Shown: positions 1-9,409, counted from the stretch's first letter. The stretch is DNA of 64,000 nucleotides from Acuticoccus sp051016205 (GCA_051016205.1 CP136534.1:4030001-4094000); one strand, 5' to 3'. Translations and numbers: made by a program. The notes: generated from the letters alone by a model not told the origin.

Positions 1-572
1 AGCGCGTCACCCGCGACGGTGTGCCGGCCCACCACCCCACAGGTCCGGTGGTGTTCGGTGAGCCCGGCACCAACGGCCAGCACGCTTTCTATCAGCTGAT
101 CCATCAGGGCACGGACATCATCCCGTGCGACTTTCTGGTGGCGGCAGAGCCCCATGAGGCCCTCGGCGACCACCACCAAAAGCTCCTTGCCAACGTCCTT
201 GCCCAGTCCCAGGCTTTGATGCGAGGGCGCACGCTGGACGAGGCGAAGACACAGCTTTTGGACAAGGGCCTGTCCGAGGCCGAGGCCGACCGCCTTGCGC
301 CGCACCGGGTCTTCCCGGGCAACCGCCCGTCCTCGACGTTCGCCTATCGAAAGCTCGACCCGCATACGCTCGGCAAGCTTCTGGCGTTTTACGAGCATTC
401 CGTCTTCGTCCAAGGCGTGGTGTGGAACATCAACTCCTTCGATCAGTGGGGGGTCGAGCTCGGCAAGGAGCTTGCCGGCGGCCTCCTTCCTGCCGTCAAA
501 GGCGAACGGTCGGTGGATGCCGATGCTTCCACCGCCGCCTTGCTTGCCCACCTGACCGGGTCGGCGCAATAA
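1..572 (+). CDS. pgi: Glucose-6-phosphate isomerase, C-terminal part (start outside window)
   Basis: This is the C-terminal third of phosphoglucose isomerase, which interconverts glucose-6-phosphate and fructose-6-phosphate in the cytoplasm. The reading frame is open from base 3, so the gene begins upstream of the window. Two family signatures are visible: GEPGTNGQHAFYQLIHQGT, which carries the catalytic His of GQH, and NSFDQWGVELGKELA, which carries the catalytic Lys. The protein ends shortly after the second signature, as is normal for the family, so the C-terminus is intact. About 130 bases without a gene follow before the next start. Confidence 0.95.
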   Translation, partial: RVTRDGVPAHHPTGPVVFGEPGTNGQHAFYQLIHQGTDIIPCDFLVAAEPHEALGDHHQKLLANVLAQSQALMRGRTLDEAKTQLLDKGLSEAEADRLAPHRVFPGNRPSSTFAYRKLDPHTLGKLLAFYEHSVFVQGVVWNINSFDQWGVELGKELAGGLLPAVKGERSVDADASTAALLAHLTGSAQ

Positions 573-705
573 TCACCGAGCCAAGGCCGGCGGCCGCGTG
601 GTCATGCCGCTGGCGCAAATGGCCACTTTCAATGAACCTGCGCTGGTCGATACCCGGTTGGCGCGTTAGCTTGCCCGCCAAGGACAGGCTGAGGGAGACG
701 CTTCC

Positions 706-3012
706 ATGAACGAGATGACAATGGCGAAGTTCGGGCTCGGAGCCTCAGCCTTGCGCCTGGAGGATCAGGCCTTTGTCACCGGCCATGGCCACTATCTGGA
801 CGACTATCAGCCCGAAGGGGCGCTGGCGGCCTTCTTCCTGCGCTCGCCCATCGGCAACGGCACCTTCAAGATCACCGGCGGGCTCGATGCCGCCCGCGCC
901 CACCCGGGCGTCCACCTCATCCTCACCTATGAGGACATTGCCCACCTTGCCCCGATGCCCTGCAAAGGCGGGCAGGACCAGGAAGACGGCACCCCCACCC
1001 CCGTGCCGGATCGCCCTTGCCTTGCCAAGGACACGGTCAAGCACGTGGGCGATGCGGTCGCGATCATCGTTGCCGACACCATGGCCATCGCCATGGACGC
1101 ATCAGAACTGATCGAGGTGGACTGGGACGGTGTCGACGCCGTCACTGACGCCGGCGATGCTCTAAAGGATGGTGCGCCTTTGGTGTGGCCCGACACAGGC
1201 ACCAACCGCGCTTTCCGCTACACGCAAGGGGACAAGGACGCGACGGAGGCCGCCTTCGCCAAGGCCAAGACCGTCGCCAAGCTTGAGATCATCAACAACC
1301 GCCTCGTCACCAATTTCATGGAGCCGCGCGGCGCCGTCGGTGAGTTCGATGCCGGGACAGGCCGCTACACGCTGACGGCCGGCACCCAAGGCGGCCACAT
1401 GATGCGCGACATTATCGCCGGCGACATCATGAAGATCGATGCCGACAAGCTGCGCGTGGTGACGCCCGATGTGGGCGGCGGCTTCGGCACCAAAATTTTC
1501 TGCTACCCAGAATATCCCGTGCTGCTGGTGGCGGCCGAAAAGCTGGGCAAACCGGTGAAGTGGGTGTGCGGGCGCACCGAAGCGTTCATGTCGGACACAC
1601 AGGGGCGTGACAACATCACCGTCGCCGAACTGGCACTGGACGAGAACCACAAGTTCCTCGGCCTGCGCGTCGACCTGAAGGCCAACATGGGGGCGTACCT
1701 CTCCCAGTTTGCGCCGTTCATTCCTTTCATCGGCATCACCATGGCGCCTGGAGTCTACGACATTCCGGCAATGTTCGTGGTGATTGACGGCGTCTTCACC
1801 AACACCGTTCCCGTGGATGCCTATCGCGGTGCGGGACGGCCCGAGGCCGCCTACTGCATCGAGCGGCTTGTGAACGAGGCGGCGCGCCTTACCGGGATCA
1901 GCGCCATCGAGATGCGGCGCATCAACTTCATCAAGCCCGAGCAGATGCCCTATAAGACCGCCGCGGGCCGCACCTACGACACGGGCGAGTTCGACGGCCA
2001 CATGACCCGCGCCCTCGACGTGATCGACTGGGACGGGTTCGAGGGCCGCGTGAAGGACAGCACTGACCGCGGGACCTATCGCGGCATCGGCCTTGCCACC
2101 TATATCGAGGCCTGCGCCTTTCCTGGCTCGGAGGCCGCCGAGGTGGAGCTGAACGCAGACGGCTCCGTGCTGTTGAAGATCGGCACGCAGTCCAACGGCC
2201 AGGGCCACGCCACCGCCTATGCGCAGGTGATCGCCGAGAAGCTGGGCCTGGACCTGTCGCAGATCACCATGATCCAGGGCGACACCGACCAGGTGAAGAC
2301 CGGCGGCGGCACGGGCGGCTCGCGCTCCATTCCGCTGGGCATCCCCTCGGTGGACAAGGCGGCCGTTGAGCTTGGCGACAAACTGAAGTCCCTTGCCAGC
2401 GACAAGCTGGAAGCCTCCGCCCAGGACCTTGAGTTTTCCGGCGGCGCGGTGCGCATCGTCGGGACGGACCGGTCGATCTCCTTCGCCGACCTTGCCGCCG
2501 AGTCTAGCGAGACCCTGTCAGGCGGCGGCGAGGTGCAGCAGGCCGAGCCCACCTTCCCCAACGGCACCCACGCGTGCGAGTTGGAGATCGACCCCTCGAC
2601 GGGCCGCGTTGCCATTCTGCGTTACGTGATTGTGGATGACTTCGGGGTGACGGTGAACCCGCTCCTCCTTGAAGGCCAGGTCCATGGCGGCGTCGTACAG
2701 GGGATCGGCCAGGCCCTTCACGAGCGCACGGTCTATGACGATGAGGGCCAGCTCATCTCCGCCTCTCTCTTGGACTATGCCATGCCCAGGGCGGACGACC
2801 TCCCCTTCTTCCACTTCGAGACGCGCAACGTCCCCTCCACCCACAACGCCATGGGCATCAAAGGGGCGGGCGAGGCCGGCTCCATCGGCTCCTGCGGCGC
2901 CGTCATGAACGCTTTGGTGGACGCCCTCATGCGCAATGTGGGCGTCACCCATGTGGATATGCCCGCTACGCCAGACGTTCTGTGGCGTGTGATCCATGAG
3001 GCGAAGGGGTAG
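706..3012 (+). CDS. Molybdenum hydroxylase large subunit, CoxL form II type
   Basis: A 768-residue molybdopterin-binding subunit of the xanthine dehydrogenase/CO dehydrogenase family, full length for the family. It shows the cofactor motif GGGFGTK at residues 257-263, the active-site loop AYRGAGR at 372-378 and the catalytic Glu in GAGEAG near residue 723. AYRGAGR marks form II (CoxL-like of unknown substrate). True CO dehydrogenases carry AYRCSFR, so CO oxidation should not be assumed. The start follows an AGGGAG ribosome site. No FAD or 2Fe-2S subunit gene lies beside it; the nearest are at 23.7-24.9 kb. It faces the Liv/SRPBCC cluster and may oxidise a compound imported by it, which is inference. 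Confidence 0.9.
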   Translation: MNEMTMAKFGLGASALRLEDQAFVTGHGHYLDDYQPEGALAAFFLRSPIGNGTFKITGGLDAARAHPGVHLILTYEDIAHLAPMPCKGGQDQEDGTPTPVPDRPCLAKDTVKHVGDAVAIIVADTMAIAMDASELIEVDWDGVDAVTDAGDALKDGAPLVWPDTGTNRAFRYTQGDKDATEAAFAKAKTVAKLEIINNRLVTNFMEPRGAVGEFDAGTGRYTLTAGTQGGHMMRDIIAGDIMKIDADKLRVVTPDVGGGFGTKIFCYPEYPVLLVAAEKLGKPVKWVCGRTEAFMSDTQGRDNITVAELALDENHKFLGLRVDLKANMGAYLSQFAPFIPFIGITMAPGVYDIPAMFVVIDGVFTNTVPVDAYRGAGRPEAAYCIERLVNEAARLTGISAIEMRRINFIKPEQMPYKTAAGRTYDTGEFDGHMTRALDVIDWDGFEGRVKDSTDRGTYRGIGLATYIEACAFPGSEAAEVELNADGSVLLKIGTQSNGQGHATAYAQVIAEKLGLDLSQITMIQGDTDQVKTGGGTGGSRSIPLGIPSVDKAAVELGDKLKSLASDKLEASAQDLEFSGGAVRIVGTDRSISFADLAAESSETLSGGGEVQQAEPTFPNGTHACELEIDPSTGRVAILRYVIVDDFGVTVNPLLLEGQVHGGVVQGIGQALHERTVYDDEGQLISASLLDYAMPRADDLPFFHFETRNVPSTHNAMGIKGAGEAGSIGSCGAVMNALVDALMRNVGVTHVDMPATPDVLWRVIHEAKG

Positions 3013-3085
3013 GCCCGAGCCTTTCCAACGGGATTGGTGGTGGAGATCCTTCTCCGCCACCAATACCGGGTCATGACCATCAACC

Positions 3086-3646
3086 TTACTCCGACGCCAG
3101 CGCAGTCAGATACGTCGATAAGAAGCGCTCATCTCCAATGGCACCGAACCTATCCAAGCAATAGTCGGCGATCATTGCCGGCACCAAGGCGTTGATGGCC
3201 ACAAACGCCTCACGGAGTTTGCTGACGAGGGCCGCCTCCGGTTCAAACCAGCACTCGTACCAGAAGTACTGAACGAACTCTCCCGCACGCTCGACCTTCA
3301 GAAACAAATGGTCTCCAACGCCGAAGACAACCGGATCCTTCTCCTGCGGACTGTATCGCAACGGCTCAACGCTAAGAATGAGTGGATGAACAGTATATGT
3401 CTCTGCGCGCGGGAAGATCTTTGAAAGGACAGGAATACAGTCTTCGACCTTAAGATTGTGGTCAGCGAATGTGGATTTGGGCGCTGCAACAACATGAATA
3501 TTGTAAAACCCATATCGCCCATCGCCAGGTTCATTTGCGAGAGTGTCCTGGGCCTTTTGCATATCGCGACGCACAGCGAACATCTCGCCGACGGGGTAAA
3601 TGACCCGCAAGCCTTCGGAGTCTTCGTGGCAGTCAATTGAAACCAT
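3086..3646 (-). CDS. Hypothetical protein, 186 aa, low GC
   Basis: I do not recognise this protein. It has no signal peptide or membrane segment and looks like a soluble alpha/beta protein with many aromatic residues in its second half. A G-rich ribosome site precedes the ATG. Its base composition is clearly lower in GC than the flanking genes (some 60-base lines are near 45-50% against about 65% around it), and codon use is correspondingly relaxed, which suggests recent acquisition. It sits between the CoxL-like gene and the terminator of the binding-protein gene and shows no obvious operon partner. Confidence 0.6.
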   Translation of the reverse strand: MVSIDCHEDSEGLRVIYPVGEMFAVRRDMQKAQDTLANEPGDGRYGFYNIHVVAAPKSTFADHNLKVEDCIPVLSKIFPRAETYTVHPLILSVEPLRYSPQEKDPVVFGVGDHLFLKVERAGEFVQYFWYECWFEPEAALVSKLREAFVAINALVPAMIADYCLDRFGAIGDERFLSTYLTALASE

Positions 3647-3743
3647 GATCCGTCACCCCCCTTGCCCACGCGGCCTGGCCACTTGAGGCTAGCGGCTGAA
3701 CGCTCTGACGCACTCCATTAATGGGCGACGCTGTCCAAGAATC

Positions 3744-3775
3744 AAAAACGGCGCCGCGGAGACCGCGGCGCCGTT
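3744..3775 (-). terminator. Rho-independent terminator of the LivK-type gene
   Basis: A perfect 13-bp GC-rich stem (3747-3759 with 3763-3775) closes a 3-base loop. On the minus strand it is followed directly by a run of T. It lies 27 bases after the stop of the binding-protein gene. Confidence 0.9.
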
Positions 3776-3801
3776 GAATTTCGCCAACTAGGCCGTGCTG
3801 T

Positions 3802-5049
3802 TTAGCACTGGGGGACGTCGCGGGCGGGGCGACCGATGGCGTCGAAGTCTTCCTGGGACATGCCGAGGCGCTGGTCGATCCCGTCCACCTTGCTGACGAG
3901 CTTGGTGGCGAGGGTGCCGTCGTCCTGCTCGAACACCTCGATCACGAAGTTGGAGCCGATGGCCTGGCGGTTGTCGTCCAGCGTGATCTTGCCGTTGGGG
4001 GCATCAAGCTCCAGCGAAGACAGGCACGCGCGGAAGTCGGCCTGACCTTCGTTCAGGGTGCCGCCGCTTTCGTTCAGGCACTGCAGCGCCGCGTTGGTGG
4101 CGTTGTAGTAGGCGGTTGCCAGAAGCGAAGGGCTGGCAAAGCGCTGGTCGGGCGGGAACGCATCTTGGTACGCCTTCACAAAGCCCTGCCACTTGGGGTC
4201 GTCCCAGGTGTCGGCTTGGGGGCCTGAGGCGGGGGTGCCCACAAGCGCCTGCTTGGCGTTGCCTTTGGAGTTCAACACCGTGCCGTCCACCATGATGGTG
4301 CCGCCGATGAGGTTCGCGTCGCCGCCAGCCTGCTGATACTGGTTCAGGAAGTTGACAGCATCGCCGCCGCCCAGGCCGAGATAGATGGCGTCCACATCAT
4401 CGGGGAGCGCTGCAATGACCGAGGCAAAGTCCTTGGTGCCGAGCGGCACCCAGAAGCGCTCGACAATTTCGCCGCCGGCGTTGCAGAACTCATGGGCAAA
4501 GCCCAGGAAGTTGGTGTAGGCGAACGAATAGTCCTCCGCCACGGCCGCAACGTACTTCCAGTCCTTCTCGTTGACGACGTAGTTGCCAAGGCCAACGCCC
4601 CACTGCGCGCCGTCCATATTGAAGCGGAAGAAGTTGTCGGCAGGGTCCACGTACGTGGCTTCCTGGGCGCCGGACGAGCCGTTGATGATGGTCACGTCAG
4701 GATAGTTCTTGGCCAGATCGCGGATGGCGATGCCTTCGGAGCCTGACAGTGGGCCGATAATGAAGTCCACCTCGTCCTGCTCGATCAACTTGCGTGCGGC
4801 GCGCACGGCCGAGTCAGGGGAGGCGTCGGTGGGCGCGATCACGTATTCGATGGGGCGCCCGCCAGCTTCTTCGTTGGCTTCCTTCAGCGCAAGGCGGAAG
4901 CCGCGCAGACCGTCTTCGCCAAGGACGGTGTAGGTGCCCTCAAGCGTTGCCATGAAACCAATCTTGATGGGGTCGCTGTCCTGCGCCAGGGCGGCGCCGG
5001 ATGCGACCATTGCCACAGCCGCGACGGTGGTCATGAGTGTACGTTTCAT
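3802..5049 (-). CDS. Branched-chain amino acid-type ABC transporter substrate-binding protein
   Basis: A 415-residue periplasmic binding protein of the LivK/Peripla_BP_6 family. A Sec signal peptide ends at about ALA-QD (residue 22). The mature protein begins with the typical IKIGFMATLEGTYTVLGEDG strand and keeps the family's two-lobe pattern. It would capture a small ligand, such as an amino acid, amide or aromatic acid, for the LivHMGF-like genes upstream on the same strand. It is separated from the preceding SRPBCC gene by 150 bp, so it may have its own promoter. The start has an AGGGAGAG ribosome site. The ligand cannot be read from sequence. Confidence 0.9.
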   Translation of the reverse strand: MKRTLMTTVAAVAMVASGAALAQDSDPIKIGFMATLEGTYTVLGEDGLRGFRLALKEANEEAGGRPIEYVIAPTDASPDSAVRAARKLIEQDEVDFIIGPLSGSEGIAIRDLAKNYPDVTIINGSSGAQEATYVDPADNFFRFNMDGAQWGVGLGNYVVNEKDWKYVAAVAEDYSFAYTNFLGFAHEFCNAGGEIVERFWVPLGTKDFASVIAALPDDVDAIYLGLGGGDAVNFLNQYQQAGGDANLIGGTIMVDGTVLNSKGNAKQALVGTPASGPQADTWDDPKWQGFVKAYQDAFPPDQRFASPSLLATAYYNATNAALQCLNESGGTLNEGQADFRACLSSLELDAPNGKITLDDNRQAIGSNFVIEVFEQDDGTLATKLVSKVDGIDQRLGMSQEDFDAIGRPARDVPQC

Positions 5050-5199
5050 GCTCTCTCCCTATTTATATCAGTGGGCGTTTCAATGCCGGGGCGTCGACGA
5101 TAACCGCGGCGGGTGAAACGCCCAAGTCCCCAGCAGCGCCTCTGTAACCGCAAGTCTGTTTTTTTGAAGCAAAGGGCCGGTCTTTGCGCCCCAAGCCCT

Positions 5200-5649
5200 T
5201 CATTCAGCCGCATTCGCCACGATGTGAGCACGGATCGCCTCCATCCCGGCGGCATAGATACCGTTGGCGACGAGGTCGGTCAGCTCCCTCTCGCGCCCCT
5301 CAGGCGTGTCAAATCGGCTCTCCCACTGCCAGAACGTCATGTCCCCGTCGGTGACGGGCAGAAGGCGCACGTGCGCGACGTAGTTCAGAAGCGGCACGGG
5401 CGTGTCGATCAGGCAGTAGCTGAGCGCCATGTCGATGTCGGACAGGGTGAGGAGCTGTTCGCGCAGCTCCGACCCATCGGCTAGGTGAAAGCGCCGCACG
5501 CCGCCCACTTTGTCGGTGGCCGCGCCCCGCTCCATCTGGCTGTCGGCAACGGCAGGGTGCCAGCGGTCGTGGCCGTTGAAGTCGCGCAGGACCTCCCACA
5601 CCGTCTCGACCGGCGCGTCGATGATCGTGCTGACCACCACCTTCACCAC
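5200..5649 (-). CDS. SRPBCC (START-like) protein 1
   Basis: A 149-residue protein of the polyketide cyclase/SRPBCC fold, recognised by the opening VVSTIIDAPVETVWEVLRDF, the W-H-P after it and the C-terminal amphipathic helix. These small cytoplasmic proteins bind hydrophobic ligands in a deep cavity. It starts with GTG 19 bp after the stop of a clear paralogue (next entry). The closest relatives in my knowledge are the MxaD/PYR-PYL-like group and the CoxG group; both occur near molybdenum hydroxylase genes. No catalytic assignment is possible. Confidence 0.85.
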   Translation of the reverse strand: MVKVVVSTIIDAPVETVWEVLRDFNGHDRWHPAVADSQMERGAATDKVGGVRRFHLADGSELREQLLTLSDIDMALSYCLIDTPVPLLNYVAHVRLLPVTDGDMTFWQWESRFDTPEGRERELTDLVANGIYAAGMEAIRAHIVANAAE

Positions 5650-5668
5650 TGGGCCTACTCCGTGCCGC

Positions 5669-6106
5669 TCATCGGGTGAAGTGGCGCTTCAGGGCATCGA
5701 ATCCTGCCTGGAAGACGTTGCCGCCGATACCGCCCACAAGGTCTTCTGCATCGCCAACAGCACACTCGAACTCTGCCGACCACTCCACGAAGGTGCGCTC
5801 GCCATCGGTGATGGGGGTAAGGCGCAAGGTGGCCACATAGTCGGTCAAGGGCATCGGGCTCTCCAAAATGGCATAGCTGCAGAACATGTCGTAGTCGGAC
5901 AGGCCGAGCAGTTTTTCGCGGATTCTGTCGCCATTTTGCAGGCGAAAGTCGCGTACGCAGCCCACCTTGTCGGACGGCTCGCCATTTTCGATGCGGCTTT
6001 CGCGGATGCGCGGGTGCCAGCGCGGCAGAGCGTTGAAGTCGCGCACGCGCTCCCACACCTGCGCCGCGGGCGCTTCGATGACGCTGGAGATGTAGACCCG
6101 TGGCAC
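5669..6106 (-). CDS. SRPBCC (START-like) protein 2
   Basis: A 145-residue tandem paralogue of the preceding protein. Shared landmarks include SSVIEAPAAQVWERVRDF, RWHP, the central DKVG and LTDYVA-type strands, and a C-terminal helix. The GTG start follows the TAG stop of the flotillin gene without any gap, so translation is probably coupled. A duplicated ligand-binding pair in a transport/flotillin operon suggests handling of one hydrophobic intermediate, or formation of a heterodimer. That is inference. Confidence 0.85.
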   Translation of the reverse strand: MPRVYISSVIEAPAAQVWERVRDFNALPRWHPRIRESRIENGEPSDKVGCVRDFRLQNGDRIREKLLGLSDYDMFCSYAILESPMPLTDYVATLRLTPITDGERTFVEWSAEFECAVGDAEDLVGGIGGNVFQAGFDALKRHFTR

Positions 6107-9100
6107 CTAAGCCCCCTGACCGCCTGTGGGGCGATCCGTCGTCGGTGGAGGCGTTTCGGTGGACGGCGTCTCCTTGCCGCCACCGCCGCCGCTGCGGCCC
6201 GATTCCTTGGCGATCCTTTGCATGTCGCTTGCCTCGCGGATGAGGCCGCCCATCTTGGCAAGGTTGGAGCCTTCAATGCCCATATCGCTCAAAAGGCTGT
6301 CCACCAAAGGCGCCTGCACACGGTAGCGAAGGGCCGAGTTGATCACCTCGTCCGTTGCTGTACGCGTGGTGCCGTCGCCGTTGGAAAAGCCGCCGCCATT
6401 GCCGGCCCCATCCATCTGCACGATGCGGATGTCGGAGATCTTCTCCATGGGTTTGACGGAAGCGGCGACAATCCCCTCGATGCGCTGCAGGAGGCCGCGT
6501 TTGAAGAGGGACGCCCGGGCAGGCTCGGTGAGGACGTTTTCGGCTTCGTTGATAAGGCGCTGGGCCTCCGCCTCCACGGCCGTGCGCACTTTTTCCGCGT
6601 CCGCGGCAAGGCGGGCTTCCTCGGCGGCCTTTTCAGCCATCAACACATCGATGGACTTTTTGCGCTGGGCCTCTTCGGTCTCCCGCACGGTCTTGACGCG
6701 CTCTTCCACCTCGGCGGCGCGGGCACGGGCGGTGTCAGCCTCAATGCGCGCCGCGGTCTCCTCAAGGGACTTGGCGTAAAGGCTGATGGCCTTTTCCATG
6801 TTGGCCAGATCCACCTCGCGCTCGCGGGCGATCTCCCGCCGGCGCCGCTCCGTCTCATGGCCGATGCGCGCCTCGTCGAGGCCCCGCTCTGAGGCAATGC
6901 GCGCCCGCTCGATCTCCTCCGTCGAGCCGATTTCCGCCTCGCGAAGGGCCTGGACCCGGGCAATCTCCAGCTGCTCGATGGAGCGGCGACGCTCCAGCCG
7001 TGCCGCTTCGATGGCACGCTCGCGCTCCACCTCGGTGGTTTCCACCGTCTTGCCAGCTTCGATCTCGGCGCGGCGCACCTTGGCGTCCGCCTCGGCCCGC
7101 TCGGCCTTCTTTGCGGCAAGTTCGATAACGCGCTCCTCGTCGGCCTCTTCCACCACGCGCTTGGCGTCGATCCCGGTGACCTCGCGCTCCTTCTGGGAGG
7201 CGATGCGCTCCATCTCCAGGCCAAGCTCCACCTCGATGCGGCGGCGCTCGATGGCATCGCGCCTTCGCATATCGGCCGCTTCCACCATCCCATCGCGAGA
7301 AATCTCGCGCTCGCGGGTGTCCTGCTGGGCAGCAATACGCTCCGCATCGACGATCTTCTCTTTGGCGATGCGGGCCGCCTCCACCGCTTCGTCCGCCTTC
7401 ACCTGCGCCTCGTCGAGGACGCGGTTGCGGGCGATCTCAAGCTGACGCACGGTTTCATCGCGCGTGATCCTGTCGCGGCTGGTCTCCACCTCCTTCTCGA
7501 TTGAGATCTGGTCGATCAGCCTGCGGCTCGACACCTCGGCGCTGGCGATGGCCTCGTTGCGCTCGATTTCGCGGGAGCGTGTCTCGGCCTCAGCATTGAT
7601 GCGCTCAGCATCGACGGCACGGCTCTGGGCGATCTTCGCGACCTCCGTGCGCTCGGAGGAATCGGTTTCGCGCAAGGTGGTTTTTTCGCGGGCGGCGATG
7701 CGCTCCTCGTCGATGGAGCGTTCCACCGCAATGCGCTGGCTTTCCACCGTCTGGCGGGCTTCGAGATCAGCTTCGTCCACGGCAAGGTTGCGGGCGATTT
7801 CGCGCTCGCGCACGTCCTTTTCGTAGGCGATGCGCTCTGCCGCAACGGCCTTCTCGCGGGCAATACGTGCCGCCTCGATGGCCTGGTCGGCGGCAATTTG
7901 CGCCGCTTCGATGGCCTCCTGCCGCTCAATCTCCAGCGCCCTGATGCGCTTGTCGGTGGAGATGCGCTCCTCGTTGGTGCCAGCGGCCTCCGCAATGCGC
8001 ATCTTTTCAATGGATTCCCTGGCAAGGATCTCCGCCTCGTCCACGGCATGGTTGCGGGCGATCTCGCGGCGGCGGGTCTCTTCCTCGTTGGCAATGCGCG
8101 CGTCCACGACGGCACGGTCCTGGGCGATGCGGGCTTTCTCGGTGTCCTCGCGGGCGGCAATCTCGGCGGCTTCCAGGGCGCGCTGGCGTTCGATCTCACG
8201 GGCGCGGGTTTGCTGATCGTTGGAGATGCGCGCCTCAGCGACCGCGCGCTCCTGCTCGATACGGGCGCGGTCGGTCGCCTCGCGCGCAGCAATGTCGGTC
8301 TCTTCGATCAGGCGGCGCCTTGCGATCTCGCGCGCTTCCACCTCCTGCTCGTTGAGGATGCGGGCCTCTGAGACGGCGCGCTCCTGCTCGATGCGGGCGG
8401 TGTCGGTGTCGCGCCGGCTTGAAATCTCGGCCGTGTCCACAGCCTTTTGCCTGTCGATCTCGCGCTGGCGGATTTCCCGCTCAGACTGGATACGCACCTC
8501 TGCGATGGATTGATCGTTGGCGATCTTGGCAAGCTCGATGTTCTCGCGGGCGGTGATTTGCGCGCGCTCGGCTTCCGTCTCCCGTTCGGCCCTCTCCCGC
8601 GCGATTTCGGCGCGCTGCTGGGCCCTGCGGAACTCCACCTCCCGCTCCTGCTCAAGGCGGGCCTGCTCGGAGTCGCGCTCAATGTTGAGGGCTTCCTTTT
8701 CCGCTTCCAGGTTTCTGGCGCGGATGCGGATCATGGAATCCTGCTCGATCTCGTTGCGCAGGGTGCGGCGCGCTTCGATCTCGCGGATCAGTTCGGTCAG
8801 ACCTTCTGCATCGAACCGGTTGGACGGGTTGAAGTATTCCAGCGCCGTCTGGTCGATGTCCTTGATGGCGACCGATTCCAGCTCAAGCCCGTTCTGCTCC
8901 AGCGCCTCTTGGGCCAGCGCTTTCACACGCAGCACATACGCGCCGCGCTGTTCGTGAATGTCGCCCATGGGCATTTCGGCAGCTGCAATCCTCAGCGCCG
9001 ATTCGAACTTGCCGGCGAGCAGCGGTTGGAGCCGCTCGGTATCGGTGGTGCGCCGCCCCAGGGTGGATGCGGCGCGGGAAACGGCATCGCGGCTGGGACG

Positions 9101-9409
9101 GACACGGACGTAGAACTCCGCCTCCACGTCCACGCGCATCCTGTCCTTGGTGATGATGGCGTTTTCGCGGTTGCGGATCACCTCCAAAGGCAGCGTCATC
9201 ATCGCAACGGGGGTAATGTCGTGGATGATGGGCCAGACGAAGGCGCCACCGTCGATCACCACCTTCTCGCCAAGGAAGCCGGTGCGCACGAACGCCGTTT
9301 CCTTGGTGGACCGGCGGTAGAGCCAGTTCATCACCCAATAGACCACGAAGATGACGATAACCGCCAGGATGAGCCATAAAACCAGCTCCCCGATGAACTC
9401 ACCTGTCAT
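6107..9409 (-). CDS. Giant flotillin/SPFH protein with about 50 hendecad repeats
   Basis: A 1100-residue membrane scaffold protein. Residues 8-30 form one N-terminal membrane helix. Residues about 35-210 form a flotillin-type SPFH/Band 7 domain (TGFLGEKVVIDGGAFVWP, then RENAIITKDRMRVDVEAEF). From about 285 to 860 the protein is an almost uninterrupted charged helix with an Ile, Val, Leu or Met every 11 residues. The units often combine into 44-residue blocks of the ARI-ARI-REI-AEI kind. There is a phase shift at about 758-783. A flotillin-like C-terminal region follows (about 955-1065), then a Gly/Pro/Thr tail. Usual bacterial flotillins are roughly half this length. No NfeD gene is adjacent. 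The gene lies inside an import operon, 27 bp after the TIM-barrel gene. Confidence 0.9.
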   Translation of the reverse strand: MTGEFIGELVLWLILAVIVIFVVYWVMNWLYRRSTKETAFVRTGFLGEKVVIDGGAFVWPIIHDITPVAMMTLPLEVIRNRENAIITKDRMRVDVEAEFYVRVRPSRDAVSRAASTLGRRTTDTERLQPLLAGKFESALRIAAAEMPMGDIHEQRGAYVLRVKALAQEALEQNGLELESVAIKDIDQTALEYFNPSNRFDAEGLTELIREIEARRTLRNEIEQDSMIRIRARNLEAEKEALNIERDSEQARLEQEREVEFRRAQQRAEIARERAERETEAERAQITARENIELAKIANDQSIAEVRIQSEREIRQREIDRQKAVDTAEISSRRDTDTARIEQERAVSEARILNEQEVEAREIARRRLIEETDIAAREATDRARIEQERAVAEARISNDQQTRAREIERQRALEAAEIAAREDTEKARIAQDRAVVDARIANEEETRRREIARNHAVDEAEILARESIEKMRIAEAAGTNEERISTDKRIRALEIERQEAIEAAQIAADQAIEAARIAREKAVAAERIAYEKDVREREIARNLAVDEADLEARQTVESQRIAVERSIDEERIAAREKTTLRETDSSERTEVAKIAQSRAVDAERINAEAETRSREIERNEAIASAEVSSRRLIDQISIEKEVETSRDRITRDETVRQLEIARNRVLDEAQVKADEAVEAARIAKEKIVDAERIAAQQDTREREISRDGMVEAADMRRRDAIERRRIEVELGLEMERIASQKEREVTGIDAKRVVEEADEERVIELAAKKAERAEADAKVRRAEIEAGKTVETTEVERERAIEAARLERRRSIEQLEIARVQALREAEIGSTEEIERARIASERGLDEARIGHETERRRREIAREREVDLANMEKAISLYAKSLEETAARIEADTARARAAEVEERVKTVRETEEAQRKKSIDVLMAEKAAEEARLAADAEKVRTAVEAEAQRLINEAENVLTEPARASLFKRGLLQRIEGIVAASVKPMEKISDIRIVQMDGAGNGGGFSNGDGTTRTATDEVINSALRYRVQAPLVDSLLSDMGIEGSNLAKMGGLIREASDMQRIAKESGRSGGGGGKETPSTETPPPTTDRPTGGQGA

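Noticed and set aside
1162..2208. 348-residue open frame on the minus strand inside the CoxL-like gene
   Set aside because: It is a shadow of the real gene with His- and Gly-rich composition and no ribosome site.
706..3012. CoxL-like protein as a true carbon monoxide dehydrogenase
   Set aside because: The active-site loop is AYRGAGR (form II), not AYRCSFR as in proven CO dehydrogenases, and the other subunits are missing.
5150..5175. T run near 5160 as a terminator for the SRPBCC gene
   Set aside because: The run reads T on the plus strand, opposite to the SRPBCC gene, and has no GC-rich stem next to it.
6900..8500. Repeats in the flotillin gene as a CRISPR array or DNA tandem repeat
   Set aside because: The period is seen in protein (11 and 44 residues), the DNA units are diverged, and there are no identical repeats with unique spacers.
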